The notes beneath the pieces are model-generated. The model was not told where the DNA came from, ran no database searches, and saw only the letters and a program-made list of their open reading frames with translations. A stretch of 64,000 nt of DNA from Constrictibacter sp. MBR-5 (GTDB taxonomy: Bacteria > Pseudomonadota > Alphaproteobacteria > JAJUGE01), in NCBI RefSeq assembly GCF_040549485.1, contig NZ_JBEPTK010000004.1:372001-436000 (forward strand), given 5' to 3'. This document shows positions 42,321 to 51,149 of this stretch, one piece after another. Within the stretch, counting starts at the first letter, position 1. The number at the start of each line of letters is the position of its first letter. The position numbers and the translations under genes were made by a program.

Positions 42321-43580
42321 ATGACAATCGCGGCCTCCGCCGATGGAAGGACAGACGCGGCCGTGCGATCCGCCGAGCGCCGCACGCTCGGCCTGATCTC
42401 GACGGCCCATCTGATCAGCCATTTCCATATTTTGGTCCTGCCGCCGCTCTTCCCCCTGCTGCGCGACACGATGGGCGTCGGCTTCGTCGAACTCGGGCTG
42501 GCGCTGACGATCTTCAACGTGATCTCTGGGCTGACGCAGGCGCCGATGGGGTTCCTGGTCGACAGGATCGGCCCGCGCCGGGTGCTGATCGCCGGTCTCT
42601 GCCTCGGCAGCCTCGCCTTCGTCTCGCTCGGCCTGTTTCCGGTCTATGCTTGGCTGCTGGTGGCGGCGGCCATCGCGGGGCTGGCGAACAGCGTCTATCA
42701 CCCCTGCGACTACGCCATCCTGTCGGCCGGAATCGGTTCGTCGCGGGTCGGCCGTGCCTTCTCGATCCACACCTTCTCGGGTTTCGTCGGCGGCGCAATC
42801 GCACCGCCCGTCCTGCTCGTGATCGCCGCGACCGCCGGCCTGTCGGCCGCGCTGATCTTCGCCGGCGCCGTCGGACTGGCCGCGGCGGGTGCGCTGGCCC
42901 TGGCCTCGCCGCCGAAGGCCGCGCCCGCGGCCGCCCCGGCGAAGAACGCGGCTGCCGATGGCACGAAGGGCGCCGGCGTCTCGGTGTTCACGCCCACCGT
43001 GCTGATGCTGACCGGCTTCTTCATGCTGCTCAGCCTGTCGAACGGCGGCATCAACAACTTTTCCGTCTCCGCCCTGGTCGACGGCTACGGCATCGCCTTC
43101 ACCACCGCCAACGTCGCGCTCACCGCCTTTCTCGCGTCGAGCGCCTTCGGCGTTCTCGCCGGCGGCTGGCTGGCCGACCGCACGCGCCGGCACGGCGATG
43201 TCGCCGCCGGCAGCTTCAGCGTCGCCGCGCTGCTGATTCTGATGGTCGCGACCCTGGACCTGCCGGCCTTCGTGCTGATCCCCGTCATGGGCCTCGCCGG
43301 CTTCTTCTCCGGCCTGATCGCGCCGTCGCGCGACATGCTGGTGCGCGCCGCCGCACCGCCCGGTGCGGCCGGCCGGACCTTCGGCATCGTGTCGACCGGC
43401 TTCAACGTCGGCGGCGCCATCGGGCCGATGCTGTTCGGCTGGATCCTCGACCAGGGCGAGCCGCGCTGGCTGTTCGGCGCCGCGGTCTGTTTCATGACGG
43501 TCACCGTGGTCATGGCGCTAGTCGGCGACCGTTGGAGCGCCGCCCGCGCACGGCGGCCGGCCGTGGCCCCCGGCGAATAG
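42321..43580 (+). CDS. MFS transporter
   Basis: A 419-residue major facilitator with 12 predicted membrane segments. The cytoplasmic loop between segments 2 and 3 carries the family motif as [16 protein letters not shown], and the matching loop in the second half is [13 protein letters not shown]. The N-terminal half begins [22 protein letters not shown], a pattern seen in FSR (fosmidomycin resistance-like) carriers; that subgroup call is tentative. A long cytoplasmic loop rich in Ala, Pro and Lys separates the halves. The ATG at 42321 follows GAGGACGAG. It precedes the CaiB cluster by about 90 bases. Confidence 0.87.
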   Translation: MTIAASADGRTDAAVRSAERRTLGLISTAHLISHFHILVLPPLFPLLRDTMGVGFVELGLALTIFNVISGLTQAPMGFLVDRIGPRRVLIAGLCLGSLAFVSLGLFPVYAWLLVAAAIAGLANSVYHPCDYAILSAGIGSSRVGRAFSIHTFSGFVGGAIAPPVLLVIAATAGLSAALIFAGAVGLAAAGALALASPPKAAPAAAPAKNAAADGTKGAGVSVFTPTVLMLTGFFMLLSLSNGGINNFSVSALVDGYGIAFTTANVALTAFLASSAFGVLAGGWLADRTRRHGDVAAGSFSVAALLILMVATLDLPAFVLIPVMGLAGFFSGLIAPSRDMLVRAAAPPGAAGRTFGIVSTGFNVGGAIGPMLFGWILDQGEPRWLFGAAVCFMTVTVVMALVGDRWSAARARRPAVAPGE

Positions 43581-43673
43581 CGGGGATCTTTCCAAGGGCG
43601 GCGGCAGCGGTCATTATCCGGACATTTCCGGCACCGCCCTTCGCCCCGCCCCATCCCCGGCAGCAGCAGCGAC

Positions 43674-44894
43674 ATGACCGATCAGACCTCTTCCGGCCGC
43701 CGGCCGCCGCCGCTCGCCGGCGTCCGCGTGCTCGACTTCACCCGCGTCCTGGCGGGTCCGTGGTCGACGCTGAACCTCGCCGACCTAGGCGCCGAGGTCA
43801 TCAAGGTCGAGAACCCGAAGGGCGGCGACGACACCCGGCAGTACAAGCCGCCGGAGGTCGGCGGCGAGGCCTCCTACTTCCTCTTCGTCAACCGCAACAA
43901 GAAGAGCCTGGCCCTCGACATCACCAAGCCCGAGGGGCAGGCGATCGTCCGGCGGCTCGCGGCACAGGTGGACGTGGTCATCGAGAACTATCGTCCCGAC
44001 GTGATGGAGCGGCAGGGCATCGACTACGCGTCGCTGTCAAAGGTAAACCCGCGCCTGATCTACTGCTCGATCTCCGGCTACGGCCACGACAGCCCGCTGA
44101 AGATGGTCGCCGGCTACGACCCCGTCGCCCAGGCCGAGAGCGGCATGATGTCGATCACCGGCGAGCCCGACGGCGAGCCGATGCGCAGCGGCGCCTCCTA
44201 TGCGGACATCTTCACCGGCATGTTCGCGACCCAGGCGATCATGGGCGCCCTGTTCGCGCGCGAGCGTGACGGTCTGGGCCAGCATATCGATCTCGCCCTC
44301 GTCGACAGTGCCGTCGCGGTCACGGCCAACCTCGCGCAGAACTACCTGGTCACCGGCCAGCAGCCGCAGCGCCTCGGCAACCGCCATCCCTTCCTCGAGC
44401 CCTTCGGAACCTTCCAGTGTGCCGACGGCCTGATCAACATCGTCATCGGCAACGCCCGCCAGTGGGAACGCTTCTGCAAGGACGTGCTCGACCGGCCCGA
44501 CCTGCTCGAGGATCCGCGCTTCGCCACCAACCCCGGCCGCCTGCAGAACCGTCAGGCGGTGCGCGACCTGCTGACGGTGACGTTCCTGACCGACACGCGC
44601 GAGAACTGGATCGCCAGGATGCGCGCCGCCGGCGTGCCGGCCGGTTCGGTGCGCGCCGTCGGCGAGGCGCTGGAGGCGCCGGAGATCCGCTATCGCGGCA
44701 TGGTCCGCGAGGTCGAGCATCCGACCGCCGGCACGATCTCGATGCTCGCCTCCCCGCTCAAGCTCTCCGGCACCCCCACCGCCGACCTCCAGGCCCCGCC
44801 CCTTCTCGGCCAGCACACGGACGAGGTGCTCTCCGCGGCAGGGTACGACGCCGGGGAGATCGCGGCACTCCGGGAGACGGGCATCGTCGGGTAA
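43674..44894 (+). CDS. CaiB/BaiF family III CoA-transferase
   Basis: 406 residues. Family III CoA-transferases move CoA between carboxylic acids through an enzyme-bound anhydride on an Asp. The N-terminal VLDFTRVLAGPWSTLNLADLGAEVIKVE and the catalytic region GASYADIFTGMFATQ with Asp178 are clear, followed by GQHIDLALVDSAV. The acids used cannot be read from sequence. It is the first of three CaiB genes (four domains) between 43674 and 49247, with a toxin-antitoxin pair lying between it and the next. Confidence 0.92.
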   Translation: MTDQTSSGRRPPPLAGVRVLDFTRVLAGPWSTLNLADLGAEVIKVENPKGGDDTRQYKPPEVGGEASYFLFVNRNKKSLALDITKPEGQAIVRRLAAQVDVVIENYRPDVMERQGIDYASLSKVNPRLIYCSISGYGHDSPLKMVAGYDPVAQAESGMMSITGEPDGEPMRSGASYADIFTGMFATQAIMGALFARERDGLGQHIDLALVDSAVAVTANLAQNYLVTGQQPQRLGNRHPFLEPFGTFQCADGLINIVIGNARQWERFCKDVLDRPDLLEDPRFATNPGRLQNRQAVRDLLTVTFLTDTRENWIARMRAAGVPAGSVRAVGEALEAPEIRYRGMVREVEHPTAGTISMLASPLKLSGTPTADLQAPPLLGQHTDEVLSAAGYDAGEIAALRETGIVG

Positions 44895-44961
44895 CGGCGT
44901 TGCCCACTCGATCGGTAAGGACTATTTCAGTTCGTAAGGAATCCTCCCGGAGGTAAGGACG

Positions 44962-45219
44962 ATGGTCAGCGCGGTCATGACGAGCAAGGGCCAGACGACG
45001 ATCCCAAAGGCCGTTCGCGACAAGCTGCGGCTGAAGCCCGGCGATCGACTGGAGTTCCTGCTTCAGAGAAACGGGACGCTGGTGGTCGTGCCGAAGAACG
45101 TGCCGCTGTCCGCCCTGAAGGGGTGCCTGCCCCGGCCGGAGCGCACCGTCACGGTGGAGGAGATGAACGAAGCCGTTGTGGAGGCTGCAGTCGAGCGGGT
45201 GGAGCGCGGGCTGCGTTGA
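44962..45219 (+). CDS. AbrB/VapB-type antitoxin
   Basis: 85 residues. A SpoVT/AbrB swapped-hairpin DNA-binding domain occupies about 5-48 (VMTSKGQTTIPKAVRDKLRLKPGDRL in two parts). The C-terminal region (about 55-85: TVTVEEMNEAVVEAAVERV) is helical and would wrap the toxin. It should bind its own promoter and neutralise the PIN protein encoded next. The start ATG at 44962 follows GGAGGTAAGG, a strong ribosome-binding site. Its TGA overlaps the TTG start of the toxin. Confidence 0.88.
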   Translation: MVSAVMTSKGQTTIPKAVRDKLRLKPGDRLEFLLQRNGTLVVVPKNVPLSALKGCLPRPERTVTVEEMNEAVVEAAVERVERGLR

Positions 45220-45623
45220 AGGGTCTCGATACGAACGTTCTGCTTCGCTACCTGGTCAGGGACGACGAGGCGCAGACGGCGATCGCCGACGCGTTTCTCG
45301 ATGCCGAATGCCGGCAGGAAACCCCCTGCCTCGTCAATCGGATCGTCCTCACCGAGATCGTGTGGGTCCTCGGCCGGACCTACAAATACGGTCGCCATGA
45401 AATCGCATCCGCACTGGAACTGCTGCTGCGCTCCGACGGACTTCTCGTCGAACATGAGGACGCCGTATGGGCAGCGCTCAACGCCTATCGAAATGATCGC
45501 GCCGACTTCGCCGACCGCCTGATTGCCGAAACGAACATCGATTTCGGCTGCTCGGAAACGGCGACCTTCGACCGGGCTGCGGCCCGCCATCCCCACTTCC
45601 GCTATATCGGCGACAAGAAGTAG
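45216..45623 (+). CDS. PIN-domain toxin (VapC-like ribonuclease)
   Basis: 135 residues starting at TTG 45216, overlapping the antitoxin stop as TTGA. The PIN nuclease acidic residues are all visible: Asp5 in LKGLDTNVLLRYL, Glu47 in LTEIVW, Asp97/Asp100 in RADFADRLIAE and Asp119 in ATFDRAA. VapC-type toxins cleave tRNA or rRNA with Mg2+; the target is unknown. The pair sits between two CaiB genes whose reading direction is the same, as if inserted into the cluster. Confidence 0.88.
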   Translation: MKGLDTNVLLRYLVRDDEAQTAIADAFLDAECRQETPCLVNRIVLTEIVWVLGRTYKYGRHEIASALELLLRSDGLLVEHEDAVWAALNAYRNDRADFADRLIAETNIDFGCSETATFDRAAARHPHFRYIGDKK

Positions 45624-45633
45624 AGCCAGCCCC

Positions 45634-48033
45634 ATGCCCCAGGACCGTCCCCTCCCCCCTCTCCACGGCATCCGCGTCGCCGACTTCTCGCGCGTCATCG
45701 CCGGCCCGCTCTGCGCGATGACCCTCGCCGACCTGGGCGCCGACGTGGTGAAGATCGAGAATCCGGACGGCGGCGACGACACCCGCGGCTACCGGCCGCC
45801 GGAGTATAAGGGCCTGTCGCCGGCCTTCCTCTGCTACAACCGGAACAAGCGCAGCATCGCCCTCGACCTCAACAAGGCCGAGGACCTCGCCAAGGCGAAG
45901 GCGCTGACCGAGCGCGCCGACCTGGTGATCGAGAATTTCCGCACCGGCCTGATGGAGAAGTACGGCCTGGGCTACGCCGATCTCGCGCCGTCCAACCCGC
46001 GCCTCGTCTATCTCTCGGTCTCCGCCTACGGCCGGACCGGGCCGTTCAAGGCGCGCGCCGGCTACGATCCCGTCGTCCAGGCCGAGAGCGGCTTCATGTC
46101 GATGACGGGCGACCCCGACCTGCCGCCGCTGCGCACTGGCGTGCCGATGATCGACGTGACCACCGGCATGACTGCCGTCCAGGCGGCCATCGCCGCCCTG
46201 ATCGCGCGCGAGACCACCGGCCGCGGCCAGTATGTCGAGGTGCCGCTGTTCGACACCGGCTTCGCCATGACGCTGCACGCATCGCAGAGCTACCTGCTCG
46301 ACGGCGAATGTCCGCAGCGCGCCGGCAACGGCAGCATCCTCGCCTCGCCGATCGGCGTGTTCCAAGGCGCCGACGGGCCCTTCTTCCTGACGATCGGCGG
46401 CGAGCGGCCCTGGCGCCGGCTGGCGGGCGAACTGCTGAACCGTCCCGATCTGCTCAACGATCCGCGCTTCGCCACGAACGCGGCGCGCGTCGCCAACAAC
46501 ACCGAACTCTGCGCTCTTCTCAACGCGATCTTCGCGACGCAGCCGCGCCAGCACTGGATCGAGCAGATGCGCGCCGCCGGCGTGCCGGTCGGTGCTATCC
46601 GCACCATCCCCGAGGCCTACACCTCCGCCGAGGCGGAGACGCGTGGCATCGTCGGCCGAATCCCGCACGAGACGCTGGGCGACGTGCCCGACGTGCGCAG
46701 CCCGCTGCGCCTCTACGGCACGCCGCTGCGTGACGCCGTCGGCGCACCCGAGCTGAACCAGCACGGCGCGGCGATCGAGAAGGAATGGCTGGCCTCGCCC
46801 GTCCCTGCGGCACCTGCGGCGACATCCGTTCGCGACATCCCGCACCCGCTCTCCGGCCTCAAGGTCCTCGACTTCACCCGCGTCATCGCCGGCCCGCACT
46901 GCGCCATGACGCTGGGCGACCTGGGCGCCGACGTGCTGAAGATCGAGCATCCGGAGACCGGCGACGACGCCCGCGGCTATGCCGGTCCGCGCGTCGGCGG
47001 CGAGGGCGCCTTCTATCTCGCCTACAACCGCAACAAGCGTAGCCTCGCGCTCGACCTGTCGAAGCCCGAGGGTCAGGCGCTCGCACGCGACCTCGCCGCG
47101 GAGGCGGATGTCGTGCTGGAGAATTTCTCCGCCGGCGTCATGAAGAAGTTCGGCCTCGACTATGAGAGCCTCAAGTCGGTCAACCCGTCGCTGGTCTACT
47201 GCGCCATGTCGGGCTACGGCCGCGACGGCGACTTCGCCAAGCGCGCCGGCTACGACCCTGTCGCGCAGGCCGAGAGCGGCTTCATGTCGATCACCGGCCG
47301 CCCCGACGGCGAGCCCACCCGCACCGGCATCCCGATGATCGACGTCACCACCGGCCTCGGCGCCGCCCAGGCGACCCTGGCGGCCCTCTTCCACCGCAGC
47401 CGCACCGGCGAGGGCCAGTATGTCGACGTGGCGCTGTTCGACACGGCCTGCGCCATGAGCTTCCACTTCGGCATGGCGTACCTCATCGACGGCAAGACGC
47501 CGATGCGCTGGGGCAACGGCAGCCCCGCCGCCAACCCCGTCGGGGTCTACGAAGCCTCCGACGGGCCGTTCCAGATGACGCTCGCAGGCGAACGGGTCTG
47601 GAAGAAGTTCATCGTCGACGTGGTGAACCGGCCCGACATCGCCGCCGACCCGCACTTCCTCACCAACAGCGCGCGCGTCGCCAACCGCGATCTGGTCGAC
47701 CGCACCTTGAACGAGATCTTCGCCACCGACACCCGCGACAACTGGGTGGCGCGGATGCGCGCCGCCGGCGCCCCCGCGGGCCCGATCCGCACCATCGCGG
47801 AAGCCTGCGAGTCGCCCGAGGTCAAGGAGCGCGAGCGTTACGTCTCGATCCCGCATCCGACCGCCGGGACGGTGCCCTGCCTGCGCAGCCCGATCCGCAT
47901 GGACGGAACGCCGGTACGCGATCCGATGGCGGCGCCGACGCTCGGCCAGCATACCGCCGCGGCGCTCGGCGACTGGCTCGGCTACGACGCGGCACGGGTC
48001 GACGGCCTCAAGGCACAGGGAATCGTGAAATGA
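45634..48033 (+). CDS. Fused double CaiB/BaiF CoA-transferase
   Basis: 799 residues formed by two complete CaiB/BaiF units in tandem, about 1-395 and 405-799, joined by a short Ala/Pro-rich linker. Each has its own N-terminal motif (RVADFSRVIAGPLCAM and VLDFTRVIAGPHCAM) and its own catalytic Asp (D174 and D570, both in MIDVTTG). Family III enzymes normally form interlocked dimers of two identical chains, so a fused pair could fold as a pseudo-dimer or pack in fours. The reading frame shows no interruption. The weak ribosome-binding site and the TA pair upstream leave the start slightly uncertain. It overlaps the next gene by four bases (ATGA). Confidence 0.9.
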   Translation: MPQDRPLPPLHGIRVADFSRVIAGPLCAMTLADLGADVVKIENPDGGDDTRGYRPPEYKGLSPAFLCYNRNKRSIALDLNKAEDLAKAKALTERADLVIENFRTGLMEKYGLGYADLAPSNPRLVYLSVSAYGRTGPFKARAGYDPVVQAESGFMSMTGDPDLPPLRTGVPMIDVTTGMTAVQAAIAALIARETTGRGQYVEVPLFDTGFAMTLHASQSYLLDGECPQRAGNGSILASPIGVFQGADGPFFLTIGGERPWRRLAGELLNRPDLLNDPRFATNAARVANNTELCALLNAIFATQPRQHWIEQMRAAGVPVGAIRTIPEAYTSAEAETRGIVGRIPHETLGDVPDVRSPLRLYGTPLRDAVGAPELNQHGAAIEKEWLASPVPAAPAATSVRDIPHPLSGLKVLDFTRVIAGPHCAMTLGDLGADVLKIEHPETGDDARGYAGPRVGGEGAFYLAYNRNKRSLALDLSKPEGQALARDLAAEADVVLENFSAGVMKKFGLDYESLKSVNPSLVYCAMSGYGRDGDFAKRAGYDPVAQAESGFMSITGRPDGEPTRTGIPMIDVTTGLGAAQATLAALFHRSRTGEGQYVDVALFDTACAMSFHFGMAYLIDGKTPMRWGNGSPAANPVGVYEASDGPFQMTLAGERVWKKFIVDVVNRPDIAADPHFLTNSARVANRDLVDRTLNEIFATDTRDNWVARMRAAGAPAGPIRTIAEACESPEVKERERYVSIPHPTAGTVPCLRSPIRMDGTPVRDPMAAPTLGQHTAAALGDWLGYDAARVDGLKAQGIVK

Positions 48034-49247
48034 CCGACGAGGCCGCGGCGACCCTGCCGCATCCGCTGACGGGCATCCGCGTGCTCGACTTCACCCGCGT
48101 GCTCGCCGGCCCCTACCTCACCATGATGCTGGCCGACCTGGGCGCAGAGGTGATCAAGGTCGAGAACCCCGACGGCGGCGACGACAGCCGCGCCTGGAAC
48201 CCGCCCGGCCTTGGCAGCGAGAGCGCCTACTTCCTCGCGATCAACCGCCACAAGAAGAGCGTCACGGTCGACCTCGGCACCGAGGCCGGGCGCGACCTCT
48301 GCCGCGAACTCGCGGCAAAGTGCGACATCCTGGTCCAGAATTTCCGCGTCGACGTCATGGAGCGGCACGGCCTGGACTACGCCGCCCTGTCGGGGGCCAA
48401 TCCGCGCCTGATCTACTGCTCGATCTCCGGCTACGGCCACGACACGCCCTATCGCATGAACGTCGGCTACGACCAGATCGCCCAGGGCGAAGGCGGCCTC
48501 ATGTACCTGACCGGGCAGCCCGAGGCCGACCCCGTCCGCACCGGCGCCTCGCTGGCCGACACGCTGACGGGCCTTCACGCCGGGATGGCCGTCCTGGCCG
48601 CGCTGCGCGCCCGGGAGGTGACCGGCCGCGGCCAGCATGTGGACATGGCGCTGCTCGACACCGTCGTCGCCGTCAGCGGCTTCCTCTCGCAGGGCGCCCT
48701 CCTGACGGGCGAGAACCCGCCGCGCAGCGGCAACAGCTCTTTCCTGGTCATCCCGACCGGCGTCTATCCCTGTGCCGACGGCCTGCTGAACCTGCTGGTC
48801 GGCAACGACCGGCAGTTCCGGCGCCTCTGCACCGACGTGCTGGAACGGCCCGACATGGCCGAGGATGCACGCTTCCGCACCAACAAGGACCGCCGGGCGC
48901 ACAAGGCGGAGCTGGACGAGGTGCTGAAGGATCTGTTCTCGCGCCGGCCGCGCGACCACTGGATCGAGCGCTGCCGCGCATCGGGCGTCCCCGCCGGCAG
49001 CGTCCGCACCCTGACGGAGGCGCTCGCCGCTCCGGAGCCGGCGGCGCGCGACATGATTCAGGAGGTCGAGCATCCGGCCGGCAGCTTCCGCACGGTCGCC
49101 TCGCCGATGAAGCTGTCCGGGACGCCGGTGCGGCGTGCGGGGCCCGCGCCGCTGCTCGGCGAGCATACGGACGAGGTCCTGCGCGAGGTGCTCGGCTGCG
49201 ACGACGCCCGCATCGCTGCCCTGCGCGCGGCGGGCGGCGTCCGCTGA
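48030..49247 (+). CDS. CaiB/BaiF family III CoA-transferase
   Basis: 405 residues, third CoA-transferase gene of the cluster, translationally coupled to the fused gene through an ATGA overlap. VLDFTRVLAGPYLTMMLADLG and the catalytic region GASLADTLTGLHAG with Asp177 are present, as is GQHVDMALLDTVVAV. It is closer in pattern to the gene at 43674 than to either half of the fusion. Its acid substrates are unknown; nearby acyl-CoA dehydrogenase and enolase-superfamily genes suggest degradation of an organic acid by way of CoA thioesters. Confidence 0.92.
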   Translation: MTDEAAATLPHPLTGIRVLDFTRVLAGPYLTMMLADLGAEVIKVENPDGGDDSRAWNPPGLGSESAYFLAINRHKKSVTVDLGTEAGRDLCRELAAKCDILVQNFRVDVMERHGLDYAALSGANPRLIYCSISGYGHDTPYRMNVGYDQIAQGEGGLMYLTGQPEADPVRTGASLADTLTGLHAGMAVLAALRAREVTGRGQHVDMALLDTVVAVSGFLSQGALLTGENPPRSGNSSFLVIPTGVYPCADGLLNLLVGNDRQFRRLCTDVLERPDMAEDARFRTNKDRRAHKAELDEVLKDLFSRRPRDHWIERCRASGVPAGSVRTLTEALAAPEPAARDMIQEVEHPAGSFRTVASPMKLSGTPVRRAGPAPLLGEHTDEVLREVLGCDDARIAALRAAGGVR

Positions 49248-49262
49248 GCGGCCTCGGCCGCC

Positions 49263-49760
49263 TCAGAAACGGTTGCCGAGCAGCTTGGTGAACCCGAAGA
49301 GATACCGCACCGTCCCATCGTCGGGAGGGTTTCCGGTGAAGGGCAGCACGACCCGGTGATAGGGCAGTTGCGCCCCTGTGGGCCGCCAGTTCAGGACCGA
49401 CTGCGAGAACACGGGCAGCCTGCTGGAGCGGGCCCGTTCATAGTCGGCCAGCACGCGCGGGCCTGTGCCCGTGGCGCGGATGAAGTCCGACACCCGCATG
49501 CCAGTCACGTCATAGCCGTAGAGCGCGAAATAGCCGGTGCCGATCAGCCTCGCGTACCACGCGTCGTCGCGCAGTTCGAACAGGAACGCCAGGTCGAGGC
49601 AGCGCGGCGGAACGTCGAGCGGATCGATCTGCGACTTCGTCGGCAAATCCGCAACGCCCTTGCGGGCGTGCCAGAGCGTCTCCGCCCAACGAAGGTCCGG
49701 ATCCAGCCAGTCCGGCGACCGGGCCGCCGCCACCGACTGCGCTTCCACCTCGGATCGCAC
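49263..49760 (-). CDS. PAS_5-type orphan PAS domain protein
   Basis: 165 residues from a GTG at 49760 with AGGGG eight bases upstream. The single domain matches the PAS_5 pattern common in Rhodospirillales: KSQIDPLDVPPRCLDLAFLF, YARLIGTGYFALYGYDVTGM, and a C-terminal PYHRVVLPF followed by RYLFGFTKLL. There is no output domain, so it may act through a partner; the ligand is unknown. The frame continues upstream into the acyl-CoA dehydrogenase gene but without PAS sequence, which is why the GTG was preferred. Confidence 0.78.
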   Translation of the reverse strand: MRSEVEAQSVAAARSPDWLDPDLRWAETLWHARKGVADLPTKSQIDPLDVPPRCLDLAFLFELRDDAWYARLIGTGYFALYGYDVTGMRVSDFIRATGTGPRVLADYERARSSRLPVFSQSVLNWRPTGAQLPYHRVVLPFTGNPPDDGTVRYLFGFTKLLGNRF

Positions 49761-49839
49761 CGTCCACCCCTGTTGGTTTTTATCGCGCGACAGTAGGCCG
49801 GCGCCCTCTACGGCCGGTAAAGACGGGCGTAAGCCCGGC

Positions 49840-51012
49840 TCAGCCGGGAAGCCGGAGCACCTGCTTGGCGATGATGTTGCGCTGGATCTCATTCGATCCG
49901 CCATAGATCGTCGCCGGGCGCGACTCGATGAACTGCGCCATCACGTCGACGCTGGTGTTGCCGATCACCACGTCCTCGCGCTGGATGCCGTGGTCCCCGG
50001 CGACTTCCACCATGTATTCGGTGATGCGCTGGTAGGTCTCGGTGGCCCAGAGCTTCAGCACCGATACGTCGGCCCCCAGTTCGCCGCCCGCGCGCAGGAT
50101 GCCCGCGAAACGCTCGAACGCCGAGTTCAGGTCGTAGACGTCCAGCCGGAACTGCGTGAAGCGGTCGACGAAGGCGGCATCCTCGAACCGTCCCGTCTTT
50201 TCGCCCAGGTCGCGCAGGCGGTTCAGCGCATATTCCGGCATGCGCGGGTTGCCCAGGAACAGCCGCTCGAACCCGAGCAGCGCCTTGGCCATGGTCCAGC
50301 CCTTGTTCGGCTCGCCGACCAGGTTCTTCTTCGGCACCCGCACGTCGTCGAAGAACATCTCGCAGAATTCGACGTCGCCCTTGATGTTCGGGATCGGCCG
50401 GACCGTGACGCCCGGCGTCGACATGTCGATCAGCAGGAAGCTGATGCCCTCCTGCGGCTTGCGCGCCGTCTTGTCGGTCCGCACGAGGCAGAAGGTCCAG
50501 TTCGCCGAATGCGCCAGCGTCGTCCAGATCTTCTGGCCGTTGACGACATAGTCGTCGCCGTCGGCGACCGCTTCGGTCCGCAGGCTGGCGAGGTCCGACC
50601 CGGCATTCGGCTCGGAGTAGCCCTGGCACCAGATGTGTTCGCCGCTCAGGATCTTCGGCAGGAAGTAGCGCTTCTGCTCCTCGGTGCCGTAGCGGATCAG
50701 CAGCGGCCCGCACATCTGCAGCGCATGGTCCGGGATACGGGCGCAGCCGTGGCGCTCGTACTCCTCGACATAGATGATCAGCTTCGACGGATCGAGGCCC
50801 ATGCCGCCGTATTCGCGCGGCCAGCCGGGCGCGATCCAGCCCTTGGCCGACAGCTTGTCGAACCAGTCCTTGATCTCCGGATAGGTCATGCGGTGCTTCG
50901 GGAACCGCTTCGCCTGCGGATACTCGGCCTCGATCCAGCGCCGGACCTCCATGCGGAAGTCCTCGTCGCTCATCGCGTTCCAGTCGCAATCCTTGGCGTG
51001 GTCTTCGGCCAT
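49840..51012 (-). CDS. Acyl-CoA dehydrogenase family protein
   Basis: 390 residues; an FAD enzyme that forms alpha-beta double bonds in acyl-CoA. N-terminal helices, the flavin/substrate region WCQGYSEPNAGSDLASL, WTTLAHSANWTFCLVRT, and the C-terminal TIYGGSNEIQRNIIAKQVL are typical of the large-substrate ACAD group found in degradation clusters. The catalytic Glu cannot be placed without alignment. It is transcribed away from the enolase-superfamily gene (137 bases between the starts). Confidence 0.9.
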   Translation of the reverse strand: MAEDHAKDCDWNAMSDEDFRMEVRRWIEAEYPQAKRFPKHRMTYPEIKDWFDKLSAKGWIAPGWPREYGGMGLDPSKLIIYVEEYERHGCARIPDHALQMCGPLLIRYGTEEQKRYFLPKILSGEHIWCQGYSEPNAGSDLASLRTEAVADGDDYVVNGQKIWTTLAHSANWTFCLVRTDKTARKPQEGISFLLIDMSTPGVTVRPIPNIKGDVEFCEMFFDDVRVPKKNLVGEPNKGWTMAKALLGFERLFLGNPRMPEYALNRLRDLGEKTGRFEDAAFVDRFTQFRLDVYDLNSAFERFAGILRAGGELGADVSVLKLWATETYQRITEYMVEVAGDHGIQREDVVIGNTSVDVMAQFIESRPATIYGGSNEIQRNIIAKQVLRLPG

Positions 51013-51149
51013 GCGTCTCTCCTGCCGGGCGGCGTCCTCTTTGCCGCAACATGGCGGCAGCCGCCCGTATCAGGCAAGGCCCTCCCGTTTCGCCGCACCG
51101 CGCTGCCGGCTAGCATCGCGTTACCCATCCGCGTGAGAGGAAGAAGAAG

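Noticed and set aside
45478-47952. An 824-codon open frame on the minus strand opposite the fused CoA-transferase gene
   Set aside because: The composition is that of an antisense shadow (runs of Gly, Ala, Asp and Arg) and there is no ribosome-binding site; the plus-strand gene has clear catalytic motifs.
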